Assembly (NCBI RefSeq): GCF_012275575.1
Contig: NZ_NPIH01000203.1
Span: 43,874 to 107,873 of the forward strand
Direction of reading: 5' to 3'
Origin: Paraburkholderia sp. SG-MS1
Lineage (GTDB): Bacteria > Pseudomonadota > Gammaproteobacteria > Burkholderiales > Burkholderiaceae
DNA: 64,000 nt
The position numbers were made by a program, and so were the translations under genes. Below, piece after piece: positions 18,391 to 27,790 of the stretch. Below the pieces are notes generated by a model. That model was not told the origin of the DNA. It made no database searches and saw nothing but the letters and a program-made list of their open reading frames with translations. Within the stretch, counting starts at the first letter, position 1; the number at the start of each line of letters is the position of its first letter.

Positions 18391-20487
18391 CTACCCCCTC
18401 GCCTCCCGCATCCTCTCGGTCAACAATCGCTGCATCCGCGCCAGCTCGCCCACCGCATCGGCCTCCAGCGACGTCAACGTGTCCCGCGCGGGAAGCTCAT
18501 GCCGCACCGGCCGCAGGGTTCGATTCAACGCGGCGTCGATATCGGCGCTCACCTGCGCGACCCATTCGCCCAGTCCATCGTGCCGGTCGCGCCGGTTCGT
18601 ACTCAGACGCAACTGCGTCGCGGTCCCGGCCATCCTGCGTAACAGGCTGAGCACCGTCAGCGTGACGGTATCGACGAGCGAGTCCTCGAGTTTTTCGAGG
18701 CGAATCCGTCCGATCGCTTCTTCGGCGTTATTGCTGCCGAGACCGGCGGCGCGGCGCAAACGCTCCATGTCCTTCGCGCTGCGATGTGGCGACTCCAGCG
18801 CGGCACGCAGATACGCCACATTCGCACGCACCGCCTCGCTCAGCCAGGCGCGGTAGTCGGCCTTTTCACGCGTCGGCCACAGATAGAACGTCGCGAGCAG
18901 CGCGAGCACGCAGCCGAGCACGTTGTTGCCGAGCCGCGTGAGCGCGAACGAGAATTCGTTGGCGCCCGGCGTCGCGAAGTCGGCGACGAGCACGAAGGTC
19001 GGCGTGAGGAACAGCACGAAGAGGCTATAGCTGACAGGCCGCAGCGCCATCGTCGCCATCACCAGTGGGAAGACCGCGAGCGAGATGCCGAGTGGCGAAT
19101 GAATCGCGTAGCCGATCCCCGCCGCGAGCACCCCGCCGACGATGCTGCCCGCCGCGCGCTCGATGCTGCGCGGCCAGGTCGCGGAAATCGAGGGCTGCAG
19201 GATCAGCAGCGTCGCCATCGTGGCCCAATAGCCGAACGGCAGCCCGAGCGCGCGAATTACCAGAAAGCCCGCCGTGGTCGTCACACCGACGCGCGCCGCG
19301 TGCCGCAGCCCGACCGACTGGCTCGACAGATTGGCCTTGAGCGTCGCCCAGGCGCGCGCCGCGAGACGGGCCGCGCTGTCGCGCCACGATTCGGGCTGTG
19401 CATAGCGCGGCGCGAAATCGACCAGTTCGAAATCGGACTGCAGCTTCACGGGTTCCATCAACGCGCTTTCGAGGCGCGTCGCGAGACGGCGCAAGCGCTG
19501 CTGCAAATCTGCGATCCGGTCCCAGCGCGCGTCGCTGGTCGCGGCGGCGATGCCGCGCAGCACCTCGCCGAGCGCACTCAGAAGGCGTGTCGCGCGCTTC
19601 GCTCGCCAGGCCTCGTCGGGGACTTTCTCACTCGCGCCGGACACGGCGATCAGATACGCGAACAACGCTTCGCCATCGGTCAGCAAGCCGAGCAGCGTGT
19701 CGTAGACCTGACGGCCATTCGCGCGCGACGCGGGCACCTTCGCCAGCGCCTCGCGCGAGCGCTCCAGCGCGGCGCGCGCATCGGCGCGGAATTTCGCGGC
19801 ATGCGTGGCCCATTCGCGCGGCGGCGCGCGATGCTCCAGCAAACGCGCGCTGTCCAACGCGATGTCCGCGAGCCGCAGATACACGGCGCGCAGCGTCGAG
19901 CGGCTTGCGCCGAACGGATGAATGCGCCACACGCTCAAACTGAGCGCGACGGCAAACAGGCAGCCCACCAGATACACGCCGAGAAACGCAAGGCCGGCGC
20001 GTGCGTCGTGCATCGGGCGGTCCACCATCACCACGCAGGCGGTCGCCGCGAGAATCGTCACCTGTGAGGTGGCCGCGCCCCAGATGCGACCGAACGCGCC
20101 GAGCGTCGTGAACACGAGCACCGCGAGCGCCGCGAACCCGGCCCCGGCACCGGAGGCAAACGAGGTGAGGCCGCCGCACAGCGTCGAGAGCAACGCGAAG
20201 CCCATCATCGATGCAAAGCGCGCGCGGTTGGAACCGGCGGCATCGGCGAGACAGGTCCAGAACGCGCCGATCGCGGCCCACGCGAAGGTCGGATCGTGCA
20301 GCAGGTTACCCACCGCGAGCATCGCCGTGGAGACGCACGCCGCCCTCAGCCCTTCCGACAGACTGGCCTCGCTCGTCGCGAACGACACCATCCAGACCGG
20401 CCGCTTGCGATAGATCATCGTGACGAGCGCATACAAGCGGCTTGACCAGCGTGACGACGTCGATGGGTGGGGCTTGCGGTTCATCAT
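18391..20487 (-). CDS. FUSC-family inner-membrane transporter (aromatic acid exporter-like)
   Basis: The protein is about 698 aa with two blocks of hydrophobic helices separated by a long cytoplasmic region, the layout of YccS/AaeB-type FUSC proteins. The first block has FAWAAIGAFWTCLADAAGS. The second has the FUSC signature GYWATMATLLILQPSISATW followed by ERAAGSIVGGVLAAGIGY. I prefer the ATG at 20487 because AGGAA lies upstream; an ATG at 20532 would add 15 residues without a clear site. The family exports toxic aromatic acids or similar compounds; the substrate here is unknown. It is convergent with the GIY-YIG gene. Confidence 0.85.
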   Translation of the reverse strand: MMNRKPHPSTSSRWSSRLYALVTMIYRKRPVWMVSFATSEASLSEGLRAACVSTAMLAVGNLLHDPTFAWAAIGAFWTCLADAAGSNRARFASMMGFALLSTLCGGLTSFASGAGAGFAALAVLVFTTLGAFGRIWGAATSQVTILAATACVVMVDRPMHDARAGLAFLGVYLVGCLFAVALSLSVWRIHPFGASRSTLRAVYLRLADIALDSARLLEHRAPPREWATHAAKFRADARAALERSREALAKVPASRANGRQVYDTLLGLLTDGEALFAYLIAVSGASEKVPDEAWRAKRATRLLSALGEVLRGIAAATSDARWDRIADLQQRLRRLATRLESALMEPVKLQSDFELVDFAPRYAQPESWRDSAARLAARAWATLKANLSSQSVGLRHAARVGVTTTAGFLVIRALGLPFGYWATMATLLILQPSISATWPRSIERAAGSIVGGVLAAGIGYAIHSPLGISLAVFPLVMATMALRPVSYSLFVLFLTPTFVLVADFATPGANEFSFALTRLGNNVLGCVLALLATFYLWPTREKADYRAWLSEAVRANVAYLRAALESPHRSAKDMERLRRAAGLGSNNAEEAIGRIRLEKLEDSLVDTVTLTVLSLLRRMAGTATQLRLSTNRRDRHDGLGEWVAQVSADIDAALNRTLRPVRHELPARDTLTSLEADAVGELARMQRLLTERMREARG

Positions 20488-20713
20488 CCGGGCGGTGGTT
20501 CCTGAAACGCGTCTTGGGGTGTTGCGGTTCACGCTACGTTGCGCGCTGATCCAAGTCGATGGCTTGCGGCGATGATAAGGGTTTACACCTAAATATAAAA
20601 ATGCCTTCGCTTCATCCCCGTGATGCGCTGCGTCTATACGCGCAGCCCACAGCGGACGCAGCGCGGCAGCCCATGCCTGTCATCCGGCCAAGCGACGCTT
20701 TGCGACGCGCAAG

Positions 20714-20750
20714 AAAAAACCGCACGGCCCTTGCGGACTCGCGCGGTTTT
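20714..20750 (-). terminator. terminator of the pyrophosphatase gene
   Basis: On the minus strand AAAACCGC and GCGGTTTT form an 8-bp stem closed by a GC-rich loop and continue into TTTTTTC. It lies 50-90 bases after the ppa stop codon. Confidence 0.75.
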
Positions 20751-20800
20751 CTACAAACAGAACAGCAGCCGGTCTATCGATTAACCGGCATCAAGCTCGC

Positions 20801-21328
20801 TTACTTGCCGAAGTTAGCCACGCCTTCGCTGATTTCCTTATGCGCGGCTTCGATGCCCGCCCAGCCTTCGACCTTCACCCACTTGCCCTTCTCCAGCGCC
20901 TTGTATTGCTCGAAGAAGTGCTTGATCTGGTCTTTCAGGTAAGCCGGGACGTCGTCGATCGACTTGAGGTCGGCGGTCATCGGGCAGACCTTGTCGTGCG
21001 CGACGGCGACCAGCTTCGCGTCCACGCCCGATTCGTCGGTCATCTGCAGCATGCCGAGCGCACGTGCGCGGACCACCGAGCCAGCCAGCAGTGGGAACGG
21101 CGTGAGCACCAGCACATCGACCGGGTCGCCGTCGCCCGACAGCGTTTGCGGGATGTAACCGTAGTTCGCCGGATAGCGCATGCCGGTGCCGATGAAACGG
21201 TCGACGTGAAGCAGGCCCGTTTCCTTGTCGGCTTCGTACTTCACCGGATCGCTTTGCGCCGGGATTTCGATGATGACGTTGAAATCGTGCGGAAGGTCTT
21301 TGCCTGCGGGGACGTGATTGAAGCTCAT
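20801..21328 (-). CDS. ppa: inorganic pyrophosphatase
   Basis: This 175-aa cytosolic enzyme splits pyrophosphate. The length matches E. coli PPase (about 176 aa). The active-site signature [16 protein letters not shown] with its three Asp is intact, as are [21 protein letters not shown] and the later [12 protein letters not shown] and [10 protein letters not shown] start at [18 protein letters not shown] (21328); the frame is open to 21460 but the extra residues are not family-like. The aldehyde dehydrogenase gene is divergent. Confidence 0.96.
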   Translation of the reverse strand: MSFNHVPAGKDLPHDFNVIIEIPAQSDPVKYEADKETGLLHVDRFIGTGMRYPANYGYIPQTLSGDGDPVDVLVLTPFPLLAGSVVRARALGMLQMTDESGVDAKLVAVAHDKVCPMTADLKSIDDVPAYLKDQIKHFFEQYKALEKGKWVKVEGWAGIEAAHKEISEGVANFGK

Positions 21329-21639
21329 GAGCGCTCTCTGATCAGGATGAAAGTCGGGACACGCGTGCGGCGCGCTGGCTCGATTCGTTGGTCCCGCGTG
21401 AATCTTGTGTGGACCGGGCGTCGAGCGGCATTGCGCACCGAACAGTGCGGAATGCGCCATTATAGCCGCTCGGACGTTGGCACCTGGCCGGGGATCGGCG
21501 CGATAATCGTTCTGCGTCTGCCGCTCGCGTCACGCGTTTGCCTCACCCGATTGCGTCTCTCGCTTGTGCCTCACCTGTATCTCTCGTTTGTTAATACCGC
21601 GTCGCCGGACATGGCTCGCGCGAACATCAAGGAGCATGC
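21329..21639. other. divergent promoter region ppa / aldehyde dehydrogenase
   Basis: These 311 bases hold both promoters. Apart from the AAGGAGC ribosome-binding site just before 21640 I see no distinct operator or gene. Confidence 0.4.
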
Positions 21640-23079
21640 ATGGAAGAAGCCCGACACTTCATCGGCGGCGAGTGGTCCGCCGCATCCGGCGGCGACACGA
21701 TCGCCGTGCTCGATCCCTCCGACGGCCAGCCGTTCACGCGCATCGCACGCGGCACTTCGGCCGATATCGACACCGCAGTGCAGGCCGCGCGCCGCGCGTT
21801 CGAGGGCGCGTGGGGCGCGGCGAGCGCCGCCGAGCGCGGACGCGTGCTGTACCGGCTGTCGATGCTGGTGGCCGCGCGCCAGGAAGAAATCGCGCAACTC
21901 GAAGCGCGCGACACGGGCAAGCCGCTCAAGCAGGCGCGCGCCGATTCCGCCGCCCTCGTACGCTATTTCGAGTTCTACGCGGGCGCCGCCGACAAGCTGC
22001 ACGGCGAAACCCTGCCCTACCAGAATGGCTACACGGTGCTGACGATCCGCGAGCCGCACGGCGTGACCGGCCACATCGTGCCGTGGAACTATCCGATGCA
22101 GATTTTCGGGCGCAGCGTAGGCGCGGCGCTTGCAACCGGCAACGCGTGCGTCGTCAAACCCGCCGAAGATGCGTGCCTCTCCGTGCTGCGCGTCGCCGAA
22201 CTCGCCGCCGAGGCGGGCTTGCCGGCCGGCGCACTGAACATCGTCACCGGCTATGGGTACGAAGCGGGCGCCGCGCTTGCTAGCCATGCTGGCATCGATC
22301 ACATCTCGTTCACCGGGTCGCCGGAAACCGGCAAGGCAGTCGCGCAAATGGCCGCCGAAAACCACCTGCCCGTCACGCTGGAACTCGGCGGCAAGTCGCC
22401 GCAAATCGTTTTCGCCGACGCCGACCTCGATGCGGCGCTGCCCGTGCTGGTCGCAGCGATCGTTCAGAACGCCGGGCAAACCTGTTCGGCGGGCAGCCGC
22501 GTGCTGATCGACCGGGCGATTTACGAACCTCTGCTCGACCGCTTAAGCGGCGCATTCAACGCGCTGCGCGTGGGGCCTTCGCAGGCCGATCTCGACTGCG
22601 GTCCGCTGATCAACGCGAAACAGCAGCAGCGCGTGTGGGACTTCCTCTCCGATGCGCAGCACGACGGCATCGCGATGGCCGCACACGGCGAAGTGATTCC
22701 CGAGGCGCCGGAAAGTGGCTTCTATCAGGCGCCGACGCTGCTGCGCGACGTGCCCGCGAGCCACCGCCTCGCGCGCGACGAAGTGTTCGGCCCAGTGCTC
22801 GCCGCGATGTCCTTCAGTGACGAAGACGAAGCGCTCGCTTTAGCCAACGGCACGCAATACGGACTGGTGGCCGGCATCTGGACGCGCGACGGCGCACGCC
22901 AGATGCGTCTCGCGCGGCGTTTGCGCTCCGGCCAGGTGTTCATCAACAACTATGGCGCGGGCGGCGGCGTCGAATTGCCGTTCGGCGGCGTCAGGCATTC
23001 GGGGCATGGGCGCGAGAAAGGATTTGAGGCGCTGTATGGCTTCACCGTGCTGAAGACGATCGCGATCCGGCACGGCTAG
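21640..23079 (+). CDS. NAD(P)-dependent aldehyde dehydrogenase
   Basis: This 479-aa enzyme oxidises an aldehyde to the acid. It has the substrate/cofactor motifs VPWNYPMQIFGR, FTGSPETGKAV, the general-base Glu in LELGGKSPQIV and the catalytic Cys in QNAGQTCSAGSR; the C-terminus has PFGGVRHSGHGREKG. The overall pattern is closest to the betaine-aldehyde and gamma-aminobutyraldehyde dehydrogenase group. An SDR gene follows 56 bp later, and a carboxylate-type MFS transporter lies beyond it, so a small catabolic unit (import, alcohol/ketone step, aldehyde step) is plausible. Confidence 0.93.
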   Translation: MEEARHFIGGEWSAASGGDTIAVLDPSDGQPFTRIARGTSADIDTAVQAARRAFEGAWGAASAAERGRVLYRLSMLVAARQEEIAQLEARDTGKPLKQARADSAALVRYFEFYAGAADKLHGETLPYQNGYTVLTIREPHGVTGHIVPWNYPMQIFGRSVGAALATGNACVVKPAEDACLSVLRVAELAAEAGLPAGALNIVTGYGYEAGAALASHAGIDHISFTGSPETGKAVAQMAAENHLPVTLELGGKSPQIVFADADLDAALPVLVAAIVQNAGQTCSAGSRVLIDRAIYEPLLDRLSGAFNALRVGPSQADLDCGPLINAKQQQRVWDFLSDAQHDGIAMAAHGEVIPEAPESGFYQAPTLLRDVPASHRLARDEVFGPVLAAMSFSDEDEALALANGTQYGLVAGIWTRDGARQMRLARRLRSGQVFINNYGAGGGVELPFGGVRHSGHGREKGFEALYGFTVLKTIAIRHG

Positions 23080-23135
23080 CGGCCAAAGACCAAGAGCTAA
23101 GCGCAACACCATCCACAACAAGCAACGGAGACATC

Positions 23136-23894
23136 ATGCGGTTGACAGGTAAAACGGCCATCGTCACGGGTGGCGGCTCGGGTTTCGGTGAAGGCATTGC
23201 GAAGACCTATGCGCGCGAAGGCGCGAACGTCGTGGTCAACGATTTGAACGGCGCGGCCGCCGAACGTGTGGCGAGCGAGATCGCGCTGGCCGGCGGCAAG
23301 GCCATTGCGGTCGCCGGCAACGTCGCGCAGCAGGACGACTGGCGCAAGCTGCGCGAGGCCGCGCTCGAAGACTTCGGCAGCGTGCAGATCGTCGTCAACA
23401 ACGCGGGGACCACGCATCGCAACAAGCCGGTGCTCGAAGTGACCGAAGCCGAGTTCGACCGCGTCTACGCGGTGAACGTCAAAAGCATCTACTGGAGCGT
23501 GCAGGAGTTCGTGCCGTATTTCCGCGAGCAAGGCGGCGGCTGCTTCATCAACATTGCGTCGACGGCGGGTGTGCGGCCAAGGCCGGGGCTCGTCTGGTAC
23601 AACGGCAGCAAGGGCGCGGTGATTATCGCGAGCAAGTCGCTGGCCGTCGAACTCGGCCCGGACCGGATTCGCGTGAACTGCGTGAATCCGGTGATCGGCG
23701 AAACGGCGCTGCTCTCCGAGTTCATGGGCGTCGAAGATACGCCGCAAAATCGCCAGCGTTTTCTGGCGGGCATTCCGCTTGGGCGCTTTTCGACGCCGCA
23801 GGATATTGCGAATGCCGCGCTGTATCTGGCTTCGGATGAGGCGGAGTTCATTACCGGCGTGTGCCTCGAAGTGGATGGCGGGCGCTGCGTGTAA
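23136..23894 (+). CDS. short-chain dehydrogenase/reductase (SDR)
   Basis: This 252-aa Rossmann enzyme has the cofactor motif GGGSGFGEG, Asp in VVNDLNGAA (favouring NAD), NNAG, the catalytic Ser in NIASTAG and the Tyr/Lys pair in WYNGSKG. The C-terminus GVCLEVDGGRCV is typical of classical SDRs. It follows the aldehyde dehydrogenase gene with an ACGGAGAC ribosome-binding site and is probably co-transcribed with it. The substrate is not evident. Confidence 0.93.
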   Translation: MRLTGKTAIVTGGGSGFGEGIAKTYAREGANVVVNDLNGAAAERVASEIALAGGKAIAVAGNVAQQDDWRKLREAALEDFGSVQIVVNNAGTTHRNKPVLEVTEAEFDRVYAVNVKSIYWSVQEFVPYFREQGGGCFINIASTAGVRPRPGLVWYNGSKGAVIIASKSLAVELGPDRIRVNCVNPVIGETALLSEFMGVEDTPQNRQRFLAGIPLGRFSTPQDIANAALYLASDEAEFITGVCLEVDGGRCV

Positions 23895-23910
23895 GCGCGT
23901 GCCCGCCTGA

Positions 23911-23944
23911 CGTGAGCGTGCCCGCGCGTGCGGGCACGCTCACG
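23911..23944. terminator. 15-bp perfect hairpin after the SDR gene
   Basis: CGTGAGCGTGCCCGC and GCGGGCACGCTCACG are perfect complements separated by GCGT. There is no T tract, so it may block readthrough or protect the 3' end rather than act as an intrinsic terminator. Confidence 0.55.
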
Positions 23945-24109
23945 CGCGGCCCTCGCGATGTCAGTGTTTTCCCCCGGTATTGATTCGTCATGCAAAGCAC
24001 CGGGCGCGGCTAGAATCGGTCCACCAGCAATTCATGAATGATCCAGAAGCGGTCTTAAAGCGCGGTCCAAGCTGTCGGCACTTCAATTCCACAAAAAAGA
24101 GGAGACATC

Positions 24110-25426
24110 ATGGCTAGTCCTGCCAATCCGTTGCAGCGTCCCGGTGCGGGGGCGCCTTCCACCTTCGAGGAGGCCACCTACCGGAAGGTGAGCTGGCGGC
24201 TCGCGCCGCTGCTGATGCTGTGCTACGTGGTCGCGTATCTGGACCGCGTGAACGTCGGCTTCGCCAAGTTGCAGATGACGAGCGACCTCGGCCTGAGCGA
24301 TGCGGTGTACGGCTTCGGCGCGGGGATTTTCTTCGTCGGCTATTTCATCTTCGAAATTCCGAGCAACGTGATCCTGCACAAGGTGGGCGCGCGGGTGTGG
24401 ATTGCGCGGATCATGGTGTCGTGGGGCATCATTTCGATGCTGACGATGTTCGTCACCACGCCGACCATGTTCTACGTGATGCGCTTTCTGCTCGGGCTGG
24501 CCGAAGCGGGGTTCTTCCCCGGCATCATCCTTTATCTCACTTACTGGTATCCGGCGCACCGGCGCGGGCGCATGACCACCTGGTTCATGACGGCGATTGC
24601 GCTGTCGGGTGTGATTGGCGGGCCGGTGTCGGGTTATATCCTGAAGAGCTTTAACGGCGTGAACGGATGGCATGGCTGGCAGTGGCTGTTTCTGCTCGAA
24701 GGGATTCCGTCGGTGATCGTCGGCGTGATGGTGTTCGTGATGCTGGATGACCGGATTGCGAACGCGAAGTGGCTGACGAAGGAAGAGCAGCAATTGCTCG
24801 AGCGTCAGGTGTCGGCGGAGGAAGCGACCAAGCACGACATGCCGATTCGTCAGGTCCTCACGAATGGGCGTGTGTTGATGTTCAGCCTCACGTACTTTTC
24901 GTTCGTGATGGGCTTGTATGGGGTGAGCTTCTGGTTGCCGACGATTATCAAGGCGACTGGCGTGACCGATGCGTTCATGATCGGGCTGTTGTCGGCGATT
25001 CCGTTTGCGGCGGCGGTTGTCGCGATGGTGCTGGTGGCGCGGAGTGCGGATCGGCAGAGGGAGCGGCGGTGGCATATTGCGTTGCCGGCGTTTGCGGGGG
25101 CTGTTGGGTTGGTGCTTTCTGTTGTTTGGGCGCATAACACCGTGTTGGCGATGGCGTCGCTTACTCTGGCTACGATGGGGATTCTTACTACCCTGCCGCT
25201 GTTCTGGAGTTTGCCTACGGCGATTCTGGCGGGGACTGGGGCGGCGGCGGGGATTGCGATGATTAATTCTATTGGCAACCTCGCCGGGTTTCTTAGTCCT
25301 TATGCAGTGGGGTGGTTGAAGCAGGCTACGGCGGCTAATGATTCGGGGATGTATATGCTTGCCGCGTTTATGATTCTTGGTGGGCTGCTGGCGATTAGTG
25401 TGCCGGCTAGGATGGTTAATAAGTGA
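24110..25426 (+). CDS. MFS transporter, anion:cation symporter (ACS) type
   Basis: This 438-aa inner-membrane protein has twelve predicted helices. The signature YLDRVNVGFAKLQM and the stretch GYFIFEIPSNVILHKVGARV mark the ACS subfamily (tartrate, glucarate, phthalate and similar carboxylates). The start follows AAGAGGAGACATC. The last roughly 430 bases use far more T-ending codons than the first two thirds (for example around 25080-25420), although the protein pattern stays normal to the end. The change coincides with the start of the low-GC island. The likely job is uptake of an organic acid feeding the neighbouring dehydrogenases. Confidence 0.92.
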   Translation: MASPANPLQRPGAGAPSTFEEATYRKVSWRLAPLLMLCYVVAYLDRVNVGFAKLQMTSDLGLSDAVYGFGAGIFFVGYFIFEIPSNVILHKVGARVWIARIMVSWGIISMLTMFVTTPTMFYVMRFLLGLAEAGFFPGIILYLTYWYPAHRRGRMTTWFMTAIALSGVIGGPVSGYILKSFNGVNGWHGWQWLFLLEGIPSVIVGVMVFVMLDDRIANAKWLTKEEQQLLERQVSAEEATKHDMPIRQVLTNGRVLMFSLTYFSFVMGLYGVSFWLPTIIKATGVTDAFMIGLLSAIPFAAAVVAMVLVARSADRQRERRWHIALPAFAGAVGLVLSVVWAHNTVLAMASLTLATMGILTTLPLFWSLPTAILAGTGAAAGIAMINSIGNLAGFLSPYAVGWLKQATAANDSGMYMLAAFMILGGLLAISVPARMVNK

Positions 25427-25640
25427 AGGGGTGAGTTGCGGGCCTTGGCGGTGATCTACTGCCGAGGCTTTACGTTGGCTGCGAATGAGCGAACGCTTGA
25501 TCGTTGCAAACGACCGCTTCGACAAATGCCCGCCGACTCCTGCCAACGGCATGAGGCGATATTCGGCCATGAACGGCCGTTCGACACTGCCGGCGTAAAT
25601 CGCTGACAATGTGGCGAATTCACACCCTGGAAGCTGAACG

Positions 25641-25829
25641 ATGAAATGCCGGATATGTGGACGAGCACTCGATCAGCCGGACGATCCCTTGTCGATGAAC
25701 TGTGGCGGTGACTGTTGGGCTTGCGTCGGCGAGATTGAGGCCGATCTAGGCAATGCGGAATCGATCGAGCGGGTCCGAGAGGAATGCGTTCGCGGGCTTC
25801 GCCCGGGATGGATAGACCCAGTGAAGTAG
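25641..25829 (+). CDS. 62-aa Cys-rich small protein
   Basis: The protein has CRIC near the N-terminus and a second cluster NCGGDCWACVGEIEADLG, making a likely two-knuckle zinc site, and ends in GLRPGWIDPVK. The start follows GGAAGCTGAACG. Small proteins with this CxxC...CGGDCW pattern occur as unnamed proteins in other proteobacteria (from memory), so I consider it real. It is the first gene of the low-GC region and has no obvious partner. Confidence 0.65.
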   Translation: MKCRICGRALDQPDDPLSMNCGGDCWACVGEIEADLGNAESIERVREECVRGLRPGWIDPVK

Positions 25830-26027
25830 TGACCACCAATCTCGTGTTCGCGTCACTGTCGGCCAGTAGCAGTCGCTCGTCGCAAGCGATAAAAACTTGC
25901 TCTAAGCTGTACTTCGCGAAATACCGCGGTGCGTTCAGATTCGCGCGCTCAATCATTGAGCCAGTACGCGTCAAAGCCAGGTAGCGGTCCAACCCTTATA
26001 TACTTTCCGCGCTTATACGGACCCGCC

Positions 26028-26813
26028 ATGACGATCAAGCAGACCCGGAAGGACCACCTGAAATCGCTTTGGGCGGAGGAGTTATGGGGGAAATGGGTAG
26101 GGCTGGTCTGGTTCGTATTGACCACGTTTCCATTCGTCCGCGACGAGTTTTGGCGACCGACCGATGAGAGTCGCTGGAAACTGATCGGCCTAGTCCCCCA
26201 TTGGCCGTTACCGATATGGGCAACTATTACGCTCGCTCTGCTGCTTGTATGGGTGTACGAGGCCTCGTACCAGTCATCGGCTAAAGACAAAGCACGTCTG
26301 TCAATTTACGAAGCGCCGTCGCCTATCGAAATCATCTTCGATACCACCAACCGCCAGCGCCGCTTTTGGTCAATTGAGACTGTTATGAAATCCGACAATA
26401 CAGTCAGTCACAACTACTATCGGTACTCCGTTGCGATCCGGAATACTGGCGGACGTACACTCCGAGACGTCCAAGTGGTTTGCGAACTGACTGGGGAATT
26501 GAGGAATAGCCCATCTGCCGGGCAGTTTGAGATGACGAAGGAACAAAACACGGACCTTCACCCCGGTGACGAGCGATTTGTCACGGTCTTCACCTGGGCG
26601 TACCCGGCGATCCAGCCGGGCATGCTCGCCGGTGCGTCTGCGAAATGGGGGTATGGAAACGTCAAGGTCAGTGTTAGCGCGACGGATATGCGCGTGACTA
26701 CGCGCACGTTCGATTTCGACTTCACAAAAGAGCCCATGTTATTTGATCCACCTGCGGACGGCCAAAGCGACCCCGACGCCATTAACCCTTTCCGCGCTTC
26801 AGGATCGGCCTGA
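26028..26813 (+). CDS. hypothetical membrane protein with two N-terminal helices
   Basis: This 261-aa protein has hydrophobic segments at about residues 23-36 (GLVWFVLTTFPF) and 58-75 (IWATITLALLLVWVY). They are followed by a soluble domain of about 180 residues containing SVAIRNTGGRTLRDVQVVCEL, which looks like an immunoglobulin-like beta sandwich. The first residues are basic, placing the N-terminus inside. The start codon at 26028 lacks a strong site. Codon use is unlike the core genes. I do not recognise the family. Confidence 0.6.
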   Translation: MTIKQTRKDHLKSLWAEELWGKWVGLVWFVLTTFPFVRDEFWRPTDESRWKLIGLVPHWPLPIWATITLALLLVWVYEASYQSSAKDKARLSIYEAPSPIEIIFDTTNRQRRFWSIETVMKSDNTVSHNYYRYSVAIRNTGGRTLRDVQVVCELTGELRNSPSAGQFEMTKEQNTDLHPGDERFVTVFTWAYPAIQPGMLAGASAKWGYGNVKVSVSATDMRVTTRTFDFDFTKEPMLFDPPADGQSDPDAINPFRASGSA

Positions 26814-26917
26814 TGGCCTCGTTATTATCCTCATAAGGCTTGAAAAAACGCAGCCCTCGATATTGGTTCGGTTGCGATACAGTGTCCCCATTCTACAAAT
26901 ACAACTAAGAACGGACC

Positions 26918-27052
26918 ATGTTTAAAGAAATCCAGTGGGGACGTGGCCTAACGCGACTCTGGGCCGTGATCACGGTGCTTTGGCTTCGCGAGCAGTTACA
27001 ACAGGAGTTAAAGCAGTGCGGTGCGAAGCTCTCTCTCTCGGAATACGCGTGA
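26918..27052 (+). CDS. 44-aa putative small membrane protein
   Basis: The ATG at 26918 opens a short frame reading [20 protein letters not shown] and ending LSEYA. The pattern is a charged start, the WGRGLTRLW turn, one short hydrophobic helix and a polar tail, a form common among small bacterial membrane peptides. It lies between the two-helix protein and the octapeptide-repeat protein on the same strand, and its stop lies 52 bases before the ATG at 27105. I infer a gene from protein character and position; the ribosome-binding site is weak. Confidence 0.45.
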   Translation: MFKEIQWGRGLTRLWAVITVLWLREQLQQELKQCGAKLSLSEYA

Positions 27053-27104
27053 GGATCCAATTGCTGGACCCCGCAACGCGCGTACGTATAAACCTATCGG
27101 ACGA

Positions 27105-27569
27105 ATGTTGATGAGTAGGCCTGTAATTCCAAACATGCGAATGTGGCCGCGCAATCTCAGCGCTGCGCAGGGTGGCGGATTGTCGACCGGTCAGTACGGT
27201 GGTATGTCCACATCGCAATACGGAGGAGCTTCGACCTCCCAGTACGGAGGGTTATCCACCTCGCAATACGGAGGTATGTCCACTTCCCAGTACGGAGGGC
27301 TCTCGACAGCTCAATATGGCGGTCTTTCTACTGCGCAGTATGGTGGTCTATCCACAGCGCAGTACGGCGGTCTCTCTACTGCACAATACGGCGGCCTTTC
27401 CACTGCGCAGGGCGGCGGCATGTCTACCTCATCTGGCAGCGTGTATACGAGCAACATCCCGCCATGGCCTTACTTTGTTCGGGAGTTGGAGATGCGTGGG
27501 TATCAGCAGCAAGCTGATCTCATTCGTCAGTACCTGCCGCAACGTCTATGGCCTGAAAATTTTTTCTAG
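27105..27569 (+). CDS. octapeptide-repeat protein, 11 copies of xQYGG(L/M)ST
   Basis: This protein of about 154 aa has a short lead ([18 protein letters not shown]), then eleven tandem octads of the form (A/S/G)Q(Y/G)GG(L/M/A)ST (nt 27165-27428), and a compact C-terminal module with [20 protein letters not shown] and a helix ending in [10 protein letters not shown] strict 8-residue Gly/Ser/Thr/aromatic period suggests a beta-solenoid or beta-propeller-like stack. Start alternatives are ATG 27111 and GTG 27021, the latter with AGGAG upstream but extending into unlike sequence. Repeat proteins with GG-L-ST periods exist in other bacteria as uncharacterised proteins (recollection). Function unknown. 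Confidence 0.7.
   Translation: MLMSRPVIPNMRMWPRNLSAAQGGGLSTGQYGGMSTSQYGGASTSQYGGLSTSQYGGMSTSQYGGLSTAQYGGLSTAQYGGLSTAQYGGLSTAQYGGLSTAQGGGMSTSSGSVYTSNIPPWPYFVRELEMRGYQQQADLIRQYLPQRLWPENFF
27165..27428 (+). repeat. 24-bp tandem repeat array, 11 units, coding
   Basis: Eleven 24-bp units of the general form CAG-TAC/TAT-GGN-GGN-NTN-TCN-ACN-GCN/TCN encode the octapeptide repeat. Units vary at silent positions, so the array is under protein-level selection and is not a recent slippage product. It is directly contiguous and in frame, so it is not a CRISPR. Confidence 0.9.
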
Positions 27570-27790
27570 GGTAAAACCTATCAATTCTTTCAACCCGATG
27601 CCGCTTTGCTCTGCCGTTGACAGGCGACTCCGGGGCGGCTCTTGCCGTCTGCGTCGGGCAGCAGGCGGCCAACTTCGGCCGCTCGACAGCGAGGCCTACA
27701 TTGTCGACAATTGCACGGTTATCCCGATAGGCCCCGAGCAAATCGGCTCCTACGATCGAGCAAGTCCTCGCTTCTCGCAGCTGCCGCCCA

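Noticed and set aside
24083..25609. 508-codon minus-strand frame opposite the MFS transporter
   Set aside because: Basic, low-complexity antisense shadow; the plus strand encodes a clean twelve-helix transporter with a strong ribosome-binding site.
25456..25992. 178-codon minus-strand frame over the Cys-rich gene
   Set aside because: The plus-strand 62-aa protein has clear zinc-knuckle features; the opposite frame looks random.
27165..27428. Possible CRISPR array
   Set aside because: The 24-bp units are contiguous, without spacers, and encode an in-frame octapeptide repeat.
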